DNA from: an uncultured Xanthobacteraceae bacterium
GTDB lineage: Bacteria; Pseudomonadota; Alphaproteobacteria; Rhizobiales; Xanthobacteraceae
Length of the DNA: 10,359 bases
Assembly: GCA_955652925.1 (NCBI GenBank)
Contig: CATPCO010000331.1
Span: forward strand, 1-10,359
Direction: 5' to 3'
Shown here: piece after piece, positions 1 through 5,027 of the stretch
How the letters are laid out: each line of letters begins with the position of its first letter
Numbering within the stretch: position 1 is the first letter of the stretch
The notes under the pieces: generated by a model
What the model saw: only the letters and a program-made list of their open reading frames with translations
Database searches by the model: none
Told to the model about the DNA's origin: nothing
Made by a program: the position numbers and the translations under genes

Positions 1-20
1 AATCTATGCACCGCAACTGC

Positions 21-65
21 CTGGGGGACTGGGGGTCCCGAGTTCAAATCTCGGCGCTCCGACCA
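21..65 (+). tRNA. 3' half of a tRNA-Pro(GGG) gene, probable integration scar
   Basis: The 3' part of a tRNA is clear. The T arm is CCGAG-TTCAAAT-CTCGG (38-54), then the 3' acceptor strand CGCTCCG (55-61), discriminator A62 and an encoded CCA (63-65). A G at the end of the acceptor strand (so C1-G72) with A73 is the hallmark of bacterial tRNA-Pro. The anticodon loop CTGGGGG (21-27) reads anticodon GGG, and the 3' anticodon strand is ACTGG (28-32). The 5' strand should be CCAGT, but the bases present are ACTGC (16-20), which do not pair, and no D arm is visible in 1-15. I therefore call this a half-gene whose homology starts in the anticodon loop, as left at the far end of an integrated element. 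A true but degenerate tRNA is the alternative. Confidence 0.6.
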
Positions 66-153
66 GCAAAATCGAATACTTACATGGAGTTTGGTCAGGC
101 CAACTTCCCAGAAAAAGCTGTCCGCAGAGCGAGCGCACAAGGAACACGGCACA

Positions 154-283
154 CGACATTGAAGCTGCCAGGATGAGCCCCTCTCTTCTCACAAACGAGA
201 TCATCCATCAAAGACGTTCGCGGCTGCGACGCACCTTCGAGCGACATTGAAGGCAGCACAGAGGTGGCACGCGGGATGAGCCT
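154..283. repeat. Short imperfect direct repeat (two copies)
   Basis: Two copies share CGACATTGAAG, then after a variable spacer GGATGAGCC: 154-179 and 242-282. The spacer is longer in the second copy. They lie in the gene-free stretch 66-286, just beyond the terminator hairpin of the first RNA-like unit on the minus strand. I see no gene in this stretch; the frames that are open give no recognisable protein. Confidence 0.4.
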
Positions 284-286
284 CGC

Positions 287-323
287 AAAAAAGAGCCCTG
301 GCTTTTGCGAACAGCCAGGGCTC
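287..323 (-). terminator. Rho-independent terminator of copy A
   Basis: An 11 base-pair perfect stem, GAGCCCTGGCT (293-303) with AGCCAGGGCTC (313-323), encloses a 9-base loop. On the minus strand it is followed directly by six T (287-292). On the plus strand there is no T run, which sets the direction. Confidence 0.7.
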
Positions 324-405
324 CGATCGGCCAGCACCTTCTTTGGATCGGAGGGGCGCGGCGATCGGCGCTTAGAGTGCTCCCAATTTCTCAGGGCGGT
401 CGAGC
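287..405 (-). ncRNA. Candidate small RNA, copy A of a four-copy family
   Basis: On the minus strand this unit starts near CTCGACCGCCC, carries the family block GGGAGCACTCTAA followed by GCGCCGATCGCCGC, and ends GGCCGATCGGAGCCCTGG in a long hairpin with a T run. The same elements in the same order appear in copies C and D, and in part in copy B. An ordered set of conserved blocks, a potential internal stem around CGATCG, and a terminator at the 3' end suggest a small transcribed RNA of about 120 bases rather than a protein gene. Its start lies only about 28 bases after the end of copy B, so the two may share a transcript. I do not recognise the family. Transcription is inferred, not seen. Confidence 0.45.
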
Positions 406-432
406 GCACGCGCCAAAAATACGGGATCACGG

Positions 433-562
433 TAAAGAGCCCTGGCCTTTTTGACGGGCCAGGGCTGGGGATCGAACCGCTAAAGGTCCTGTATCGGGAG
501 CAACAGGAGCAACGGCGATCATCAAAGCATGCGCCTTGATTCTAATGGCGCCGTCGAGGGCA
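433..562 (-). ncRNA. Candidate small RNA, copy B of a four-copy family (most diverged)
   Basis: This copy keeps the family 5' block (minus-strand CCCTCGACGGCGCC, 547-560), a TGATCGCC block near 512-520 and the 3' hairpin, but the middle GGAGCAGTCTA block is replaced by a different sequence rich in TTGCTCC repeats. The region just upstream on the minus strand (563-610) is AT-rich with TTAACT-type hexamers, which would suit a promoter, but I cannot identify one with confidence. It may be transcribed together with copy A, which follows within about 30 bases. Weaker than copies A, C and D as a family member in its middle part. Confidence 0.4.
434..466 (-). terminator. Hairpin at the 3' end of copy B
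   Basis: A 10 base-pair stem, AGCCCTGGCC (438-447) with GGCCAGGGCT (457-466), has a 9-base loop. The T run on the minus strand is only three bases, so termination may be weak and allow read-through into copy A. Confidence 0.5.
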
Positions 563-622
563 TAGTTAACCGTAAGTTAATTTTGCGCTGGCGAATTTTG
601 AACTTTCGCGCATCATGTTTGC

Positions 623-712
623 ATGTTGTATCTTCTCGATCCCACCTGGATCGCTGCATTCAGCATATTGTTTCTGTGCGTCGGTGCGGCGTACATCGCG
701 CTTAAAGCCTGA
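623..712 (+). CDS. Possible 29-residue single-span membrane peptide
   Basis: An ATG at 623 opens a 29-codon frame ending in TGA at 710-712. The peptide begins MLYLLDPTW, then has an uninterrupted hydrophobic stretch of about 18 residues (roughly 10-27, with the segment FSILFLCVGAAYIAL) and ends LKA. A short polar head, one membrane span and a single basic residue at the end are typical of bacterial small membrane proteins. There is no clear Shine-Dalgarno sequence before the ATG, which is the main doubt. It sits on the plus strand between the two pairs of RNA-like units and reads against them. I do not recognise it and assign no function; it could be a chance frame. Confidence 0.35.
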   Translation: MLYLLDPTWIAAFSILFLCVGAAYIALKA

Positions 713-728
713 AGTCGGGGTAAGCCGC

Positions 729-764
729 AAAAAAGGAGCCCTGGCTGCAAACTAACCAGGGCTC
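729..764 (-). terminator. Rho-independent terminator of copy C
   Basis: The stem GAGCCCTGG (736-744) with CCAGGGCTC (756-764) has an 11-base loop. On the minus strand it is followed by CC and six T (729-734). Confidence 0.65.
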
Positions 765-855
765 TCGAGTCTGCCGCAGGCCCGTACACGCCAGAACGGG
801 CGGCGGCGATCAGCCGGATTTTAGACTGCTCCGATTCGGTAGCGCCGTCGAGGGG
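729..855 (-). ncRNA. Candidate small RNA, copy C of a four-copy family
   Basis: Minus-strand order: CCCCTCGACGGCGCT, then CGGAGCAGTCTAA, then a GGCTGATCGCCGCC block, a variable middle, and GAGAGCCCTGG leading into the terminator hairpin. The palindromic block differs from copies A and D in sequence, but its flanks can still pair (CGGC with GCCG), which hints at a conserved RNA stem. It begins about 25 bases after copy D ends. The two form a pair, as copies B and A do. Confidence 0.45.
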
Positions 856-879
856 CTGCGCAATAAACGAGATTGCATT

Positions 880-919
880 AAAGAGCCCTGGGGGCTGGGG
901 ATCAGCTCGACCAGGGCTC
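880..919 (-). terminator. Hairpin at the 3' end of copy D
   Basis: The stem GAGCCCTGG (883-891) with CCAGGGCTC (911-919) has a 19-base loop rich in G and C. On the minus strand it is followed by only three T (TTTAAT), so it is weaker than the hairpins of copies A and C. Confidence 0.45.
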
Positions 920-1005
920 CGATCGGCCGCATGCCCCCGAACACACCAGAAGGGGACGCGGCGATCGCCGCCTAGACTGCTCCCTTTCGGGGCCGCCGTC
1001 GAGAG
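880..1005 (-). ncRNA. Candidate small RNA, copy D of a four-copy family
   Basis: This is the first unit met by a transcript on the minus strand. It shows the fullest set of family blocks: CTCGACGGCGGC, a CCCGAAAGGG mini-hairpin, GGGAGCAGTCTAG, the perfect 14-base palindrome GCGGCGATCGCCGC, then GGCCGATCGGAGCCCTGG into the 3' hairpin. Upstream, minus-strand TATACC near 1023 could be a -10 element, but no good -35 is visible at the right distance. Whether it is transcribed cannot be told from sequence alone. Confidence 0.45.
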
Positions 1006-1121
1006 GGGTGAAGCAGTTCTGGTATATGTCGGCAGTTGGCAGAGATGGGCCGAAGGGCCCGCAACGTGAGTTCAAGTTGCTCAAAGACATCCGTAAAGTG
1101 GAAGATGCCGCACGCGGATAA

Positions 1122-1173
1122 GCGGCGGATTACGCGCCATCCGCCTTCGGCGGATCAGCGCTAATCCGCCCTA
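1122..1173. repeat. Palindromic intergenic repeat, possible terminator of the hydrolase-cyclase gene
   Basis: Outer arms GGCGGATTA (1124-1132) and TAATCCGCC (1162-1170) pair perfectly. Inside them a second hairpin is formed by ATCCGCC-TTC-GGCGGAT (1139-1155). The sequence strongly resembles the dispersed palindromic repeats known from Bradyrhizobium-type genomes, in which TAATCCGCCCTAC arms recur; that match is from memory. It lies about 20 bases beyond the stop codon of the hydrolase-cyclase gene, where the nested hairpins could slow or stop transcription from that side. There is no T run. Confidence 0.6.
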
Positions 1174-1192
1174 CGACGCGGCTACTGCGTCG

Positions 1193-2533
1193 TTATCCCA
1201 CCATCGCCCCGAACAGGCGCCACTCGCCCGGCACGCCTTTGAGCTGGTGCGTTCCACGCTCCGCGAAGGCCAAGCCGGAACCCGCCACAAGATCGCGCAC
1301 GGTCTGTGAGACCAGCACCTCCTGCGGCGCAGCAAGCGCGGCGACGCGCGCGCCGATATGCACGGCGATGCCGGCGAGGCGCTCACCCGCGAGCTCGCAT
1401 TCGCCGGTGTGCAGGCCGCAACGGACTTTGAGGTCGAGCGAGCGCACGGCATCGCGAATGGCGCCGGCGCAGCGCACGGCTCGCGCCGGCCCGTCGAAGG
1501 CGGCCAGAAATCCGTCGCCCGCGGTGTCGATCTCGCGGCCGCGAAACTGCCGCAGCACATCGCGTACCTTGGAATAGAACGCATCGAGCAGCACACGCCA
1601 GGCGCGGTCGCCCAAAGCTGCCGCCCGTTCCGTTGAACCTACGATGTCGGTGAACAACACCGTCGCAAGCACCCGGTCGGGCTCATGAGCAAGCCGCTGT
1701 CCGGTGAGGAATTGCTCGATTTCCTCGACGATCGCGCCGCCTCCCCCGACCCACCAGGTGTGGTCCTCACCCGGAAACTCGACGAGCTTTGCGCCCGGAA
1801 TATGCTCGGCCATGTAGCGGGCATTCTCCACTGCAATCACGTGCTCTGCGGTGCGATGCATGATGAGCGCCGGCACGCTGATGGAGGGCAGGATGTGCCG
1901 CACGTCGATTTCACGGTTCATCCGCATGATCGCGAGCGCGGCGCCGGGGCTTGCGGCGGCACGGAAATAGGAAGCCATGCGGTCGGCGGCATGCCTGTCG
2001 TGCGCAACGCTGGGTGCCCACATGGCAAGGCTGATCCCATCCGGCGTCCCCCAATGGCGCTCCATGCGCCCCAGCACCTGATCCCATCGCCCGCTGTTCC
2101 AGCCGAACTGATAATCAGGCGCCCAGTCCCGTTTGGCATAGGTGCCATAGAGAATGAGGGCCGAGGTGCGGTGCGGGTAGGTCGCAGCATAGAGAAGCGA
2201 CATCGGTCCGCCTTCGGAGACACCGAACAGCGCCGCACGCTCGGATTCCACCGCATCGAGCACGGCCTGCACGTCGTGCATGCGCTGCTCGAGGGTGAAA
2301 ATCTGTGAACCGCGGTCGGACATTCCCACGCCGCGCTTGTCGAAGATGATCAGACGGCAAAACGACGCGAGACGGCGCAAGCAATCGCTCGCCTGGGGCG
2401 ACTGCCAGATAGCTTCGATGTGGGAGACGAAGCCCTGCACAAACAGGAGATCGAGCGGCCCTTGACCCAAGACCTGATAGGCGATGTGAACGTCATCGCT
2501 TTTGACGTAGCGCGTCTCAGGGATGTCAGCCAT
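1193..2533 (-). CDS. Alpha/beta hydrolase fused to a class III adenylate cyclase
   Basis: The 446-residue protein has two parts. Residues about 5-280 are an alpha/beta hydrolase with nucleophile elbow GVSEG (Ser106), a candidate acid at Glu230 and His258 in EDH. Residues about 285-440 are a class III nucleotide cyclase: FTDIVGST with metal-binding Asp296, AGDGF with Asp340, and Arg396 in the VHIGAR motif for the transition state. The usual catalytic Asn before that Arg is His392, and the usual adenine-selecting Lys is Asp336. The same architecture is known from Mycobacterium tuberculosis Rv1900c, which also has unusual residues at such sites. The likely product is cAMP. The hydrolase part may sense or process a lipid or ester ligand, which is inference. 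Soluble; no membrane span. It follows the GlsB-like gene by 27 bases, so the two may be co-transcribed. The start ATG lacks a strong ribosome site. Confidence 0.85.
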   Translation of the reverse strand: MADIPETRYVKSDDVHIAYQVLGQGPLDLLFVQGFVSHIEAIWQSPQASDCLRRLASFCRLIIFDKRGVGMSDRGSQIFTLEQRMHDVQAVLDAVESERAALFGVSEGGPMSLLYAATYPHRTSALILYGTYAKRDWAPDYQFGWNSGRWDQVLGRMERHWGTPDGISLAMWAPSVAHDRHAADRMASYFRAAASPGAALAIMRMNREIDVRHILPSISVPALIMHRTAEHVIAVENARYMAEHIPGAKLVEFPGEDHTWWVGGGGAIVEEIEQFLTGQRLAHEPDRVLATVLFTDIVGSTERAAALGDRAWRVLLDAFYSKVRDVLRQFRGREIDTAGDGFLAAFDGPARAVRCAGAIRDAVRSLDLKVRCGLHTGECELAGERLAGIAVHIGARVAALAAPQEVLVSQTVRDLVAGSGLAFAERGTHQLKGVPGEWRLFGAMVG

Positions 2534-2560
2534 TCAGTCGCCTAAGGGAAATCAGTCCAG

Positions 2561-2827
2561 CTACCAGCGGCCTCCGCGACGGACGAGCCGCAGAACAATC
2601 AGCAGCAGGACGGCGCCCAGCGTGGCGGAAATGATATCGCTCAAAATGCTGCTGCCGAAATGCAGTCCAAGCCGCGGGAAGAGCCAGTCGCCGATCAAGG
2701 CGCCGACAATGCCGAGGCAGATATCGGCGATAAGACCGTAACCCGTGCCACGCACGAGATGACCGGCCAGCCATCCTGCGATGAGACCAACAACGAGGAT
2801 AACGAGAAGACCTTGATCCGATACCAT
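2561..2827 (-). CDS. GlsB/YeaQ/YmgE-family small membrane protein
   Basis: An 88-residue, very hydrophobic, glycine-rich protein with three likely membrane spans (about 6-22, 29-48 and 56-80) and a basic tail, RLVRRGGRW. The motif GLIAGWLAGHLVRGTGYG and the later GIVGALIG are typical of the transglycosylase-associated/GlsB family, inner-membrane proteins often induced by stress, with no proven biochemical activity. I chose the ATG at 2827 rather than one 16 codons upstream. GAGGGG lies at a good distance before it, and the upstream extension is not hydrophobic and does not match the family. The neighbour downstream is the hydrolase-cyclase gene, 27 bases away. Confidence 0.85.
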   Translation of the reverse strand: MVSDQGLLVILVVGLIAGWLAGHLVRGTGYGLIADICLGIVGALIGDWLFPRLGLHFGSSILSDIISATLGAVLLLIVLRLVRRGGRW

Positions 2828-2900
2828 GGCGCCCCTCATGCTGCATGCCCAAACGGGCTGATCAGGAAGGTTCACGCTTCCGCGGTATCAAAGCAAGAGG

Positions 2901-3572
2901 CTATTCGCGCCCTTCATCCCTGACCTTCGGCAGGAAAGGCTTCGCCGCAGCGACCATCACCTTCGACGGCGCGGGCGCGGGTGTCCTTTCACGCAACGTC
3001 GCAAGCAGCATCTGGTCATCGCCGCCCTCGCGCGGCGCGCGCCCGACATATTCCACACGCACGCGCGCCGTACCGTGGTGATAGAAGTCGAGAGCCCTTG
3101 CGGCACCAACCGATAGATCGACCAGGCGGTTGCGTACAAACGGCCCGCGATTGTTGACCCGCACAATGATGGAGCGGCCATTGTCGAGATTGGTCACCCG
3201 CGCATAGCTCGGCAGCGGCATGGTGGGATGCGCCGCCGAAATGCCGTTCATGTCGTAGCGCTCACCGTTTGCGGTCAGGCCGCCATGAAAGTCCGGCCCA
3301 TACCAGGACGCGATGCCGTCCGCGCGGTAGGAAGGATCCTCGGCCGGCACATAGGTGCGCCCACGCACGCTGTAGGGCTTGCCGACGGTGAATCGCCCCG
3401 TGCTCGCAGTGATTTCTGAAACCTGCTCATCGTCATCGGCGTATCGGGCGCCCACGCCGTCGGCGTATTTGGCGCCCAAAGGCGAGCACTGGGCGAGCGC
3501 AAGGGCGGCGGATGCGAGCGCCGCCGCTCGCGTCAGCCTGACAGCAATTTGCCGTACGAAGTATCGGTTCAT
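2901..3572 (-). CDS. rlpA: RlpA-like septal-ring lipoprotein, catalytic Asp replaced by Asn
   Basis: A 223-residue lipoprotein. A basic start is followed by a hydrophobic signal sequence ending LALAQ-C, with the lipidated Cys at residue 29. The double-psi beta-barrel RlpA domain spans about 86-165: GIASWYG, TANGERYD, AAHPTMPLPSYARVTN, then VRVNNRGP. RlpA proteins of the Pseudomonas type are lytic transglycosylases that cut peptidoglycan lacking stem peptides at the division site. Their key residues are a His in AAH and an Asp in VNDRGP. Here His115 is kept, but the second position, 26 residues on, is Asn141. The C-terminal SPOR domain is also absent; the tail is Pro- and Ala-rich. The ATG at 3572 fits the signal peptide and follows a GGGG tract; an upstream ATG would put 12 polar residues before it. 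Activity is doubtful. Confidence 0.85.
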   Translation of the reverse strand: MNRYFVRQIAVRLTRAAALASAALALAQCSPLGAKYADGVGARYADDDEQVSEITASTGRFTVGKPYSVRGRTYVPAEDPSYRADGIASWYGPDFHGGLTANGERYDMNGISAAHPTMPLPSYARVTNLDNGRSIIVRVNNRGPFVRNRLVDLSVGAARALDFYHHGTARVRVEYVGRAPREGGDDQMLLATLRERTPAPAPSKVMVAAAKPFLPKVRDEGRE

Positions 3573-3637
3573 GCCCCCCAGCCCCGGCGTTCTGTGGCAT
3601 TCGATCACGGCGGGATTGGGACATCCAAATTACCAGA

Positions 3638-4000
3638 TCAGGGCATGCGGGCGATGGAATCGAGACCGATGCGCAGATACTCCGCGAGCCGCACCGTCTT
3701 GCCCATCAGATAGATCACCTGATCATCGGCATCGACATATTTCGAGCAGGTTTCGAGCGCGCTGGGATAGGAGTGCTCAAAGTCGCCGCGACCGAGCAGC
3801 ATGAGGGCGATCAGCTCTTTGCGCGCCGCGTCGCTCAAGCCGTAGAGGTAATCCGCGAGCGCACGACGCTCGGGATCATTGATGATGTCCTCGGCAGATT
3901 GTGTGGTGCCTTGAGTAGCTCTTGCCTGCCGTGCCTCGGACAGCCGATCCAGCAAGATGATGACTTCCTCCACCTGGACAGGCGTGATGGCGCTGAGCAT
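3638..4000 (-). CDS. DUF3775 domain protein, function unknown
   Basis: A 120-residue soluble protein that I match, from memory of the family, to DUF3775, a small alphaproteobacterial family without known function. It is mostly helical, with a conserved-looking middle, DPERRALADYLYGLSDAARKEL, followed by LMLLGRG and a C-terminal YLMGKTVRLAEYL helix. There is no signal peptide or membrane span. It starts with ATG at 4000 and lies between merR upstream and rlpA downstream on the same strand, with gaps of about 65 bases on each side, so it is probably not tightly coupled to either. Confidence 0.75.
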   Translation of the reverse strand: MLSAITPVQVEEVIILLDRLSEARQARATQGTTQSAEDIINDPERRALADYLYGLSDAARKELIALMLLGRGDFEHSYPSALETCSKYVDADDQVIYLMGKTVRLAEYLRIGLDSIARMP

Positions 4001-4005
4001 GACCG

Positions 4006-4049
4006 GCGCGACTCCCCGGATCAGCCTAGCAGCAGGTGATGAGTCGCGC
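4006..4049. repeat. Inverted repeat between merR and the DUF3775 gene
   Basis: The 8-base arms GCGCGACT (4006-4013) and AGTCGCGC (4042-4049) are perfect complements with 28 bases between them. They fill most of the 68-base gap after the merR stop. There is no T run on either side. It could be a weak hairpin, an operator or chance. Confidence 0.3.
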
Positions 4050-4068
4050 GAATCCCGCTTTGCACCGA

Positions 4069-4557
4069 CTAATCCTTGGCCGCGTCATCGAGCAGCCGGC
4101 GGCATGCAAGAAGCTCGCTGAGCGCCTCCTGTAATTGGCGCCGATGTTGCGGTGAAAACCCTCCAGAGTCTTGCACGCGCACATGGTCGCGATCACGCAC
4201 GTGCGCGCCGGGCGAGTCTGAGCTCTCGCTCCGCTCGGCTGCCGGCGCCGGTTCCTCAACGAATCCGCGCGGCGGTTGCGGCGCGCCAGGCTGCCAGACC
4301 GTGCGCACAAAAGGCTCGCCTTGCTCGCGCAGAATGCGCTGGACGCCCCGAACCGTGTAGCCCTCACTGTAAAGCAGGTGCCGGATGCCGCGGAGAAGGT
4401 CGAGGTCCGAAGGGCGGTAATAGCGCCGCCCTCCGCCTCGCTTCATCGGCCTGATCTCATGGAAGCGGCTTTCCCAGAACCGCAGCACATGCTGGGGAAT
4501 TTCAAGCTCCGCGGCGACCTCGCTGATGGTGCGGAATGCCTCCGGCGCCTTGTCCAC
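4069..4557 (-). CDS. MerR-type transcriptional regulator next to ihfA
   Basis: A 162-residue protein with an N-terminal MerR winged helix-turn-helix: FRTISEVAAELEIPQHVLRFWE (8-29) is the helix-turn-helix and GGGRRYYRPSDLDLLRGI (41-58) the wing and following helix. Residues about 83-135 are rich in Pro, Glu and charged residues and look disordered. A short helix follows (RRQLQEALSELLACRRLL, 139-156), probably for dimerisation. No metal-binding Cys cluster is seen, and the effector is unknown. Genes of this type follow ihfA in many alphaproteobacteria. The start is a GTG at 4557-4555 with AGGAG about 10 bases upstream; no better ATG exists. The gap to ihfA is 32 bases, so they very likely share a transcript. 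Confidence 0.85.
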   Translation of the reverse strand: MDKAPEAFRTISEVAAELEIPQHVLRFWESRFHEIRPMKRGGGRRYYRPSDLDLLRGIRHLLYSEGYTVRGVQRILREQGEPFVRTVWQPGAPQPPRGFVEEPAPAAERSESSDSPGAHVRDRDHVRVQDSGGFSPQHRRQLQEALSELLACRRLLDDAAKD

Positions 4558-4589
4558 CGCGGTGATGCTCCTGCGCCGTGCGCGGCCGA

Positions 4590-4907
4590 TTATTTTTTCT
4601 CTTCGGCCGGCGCCGGCGCGACATTAATGCGCTGCTTGAGAATTGCAGAAGGCTTGAACACCATCACACGACGCGGCGAGATCGGCACTTCCTTGCCGGT
4701 CTTGGGATTGCGTCCGACGCGCTGGCCCTTGCTGCGCACCACAAACGACCCGAACGAGGATAGTTTGACCGTTTCACCGCGTTCCAGGCAGTCGGTGATT
4801 TCCTTCAACACCAACTCAACCAGGGTTGCCGACTCGGTGCGCGACAATCCAACCTTCTGGTAGACCGCCTCGCACAAATCCGCCCGCGTGACCGTTTTTC
4901 CTGCCAT
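4590..4907 (-). CDS. ihfA: Integration host factor subunit alpha
   Basis: A 105-residue DNA-bending protein of the HU/IHF family; with IhfB it forms the heterodimer that binds specific sites and bends DNA sharply for transcription, replication and recombination. The start is KTVTRADLCEAVYQKVGLSR. The dimerisation core is LSSFGSFVV (49-57), and the DNA-binding arm begins with GRNPKTGKEVPISPRRV (65-81), including the Pro68 that wedges between base pairs. The GRNPKTGKEV form and the place beside merR and fabH support the alpha subunit over HU or IhfB. The tail after residue 93 is short and charged (APAPAEEKK). It has its own promoter-like sequence upstream. Confidence 0.95.
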   Translation of the reverse strand: MAGKTVTRADLCEAVYQKVGLSRTESATLVELVLKEITDCLERGETVKLSSFGSFVVRSKGQRVGRNPKTGKEVPISPRRVMVFKPSAILKQRINVAPAPAEEKK

Positions 4908-4953
4908 CGCCCAGCCCGCCTTCGGCGATCCATTTATCTCTCTGAATTATCAA

Positions 4954-4982
4954 ACGATATTAGGTTGGCGCGAGACGGTCAA
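4954..4982 (-). promoter_or_regulatory. Likely housekeeping promoter of ihfA
   Basis: On the minus strand TTGACC (4982-4977) is followed after 17 bases by TATCGT (4959-4954), matching five of six and four of six consensus positions. It would start transcription about 40 bases before the ihfA ATG. The surrounding AT-rich stretch stands out from the GC-rich neighbourhood. Confidence 0.55.
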
Positions 4983-5027
4983 CGGGGCGCTTTAGCTCTT
5001 CCCGCAGGGGAGAGGTCGAAATCGCAC

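Noticed and set aside
4..204. Minus-strand frame of 66 codons whose end includes GAPRFELGTPSPP
   Set aside because: This peptide is the well-known false translation of the antisense of a tRNA 3' half; the rest has no protein-like features.
264..539. Plus-strand frame of 91 codons with a repeated SPG-x-GPGL-like peptide
   Set aside because: The peptide repeat comes only from two copies of the GAGCCCTGG hairpin lying in the same frame by chance; there is no ribosome site or family match.
287..1005. CRISPR array
   Set aside because: The repeats are long, diverged and irregularly spaced, each with its own hairpin, and no uniform spacers or cas genes are present.
66..1170. Insertion sequence or phage genes beside the tRNA scar
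   Set aside because: No transposase, integrase or phage protein is coded here, and no terminal inverted repeats with target duplications are visible.
1685..2308. Long plus-strand frame of 207 codons antisense to the hydrolase-cyclase gene
   Set aside because: It is a shadow of a clear gene in GC-rich DNA; its translation shows no domain and the minus-strand protein is unmistakable.
4276..4863. Plus-strand frame of 195 codons across merR and ihfA
   Set aside because: It lies antisense to two well-supported genes and has low-complexity, Arg/Ala-rich sequence.
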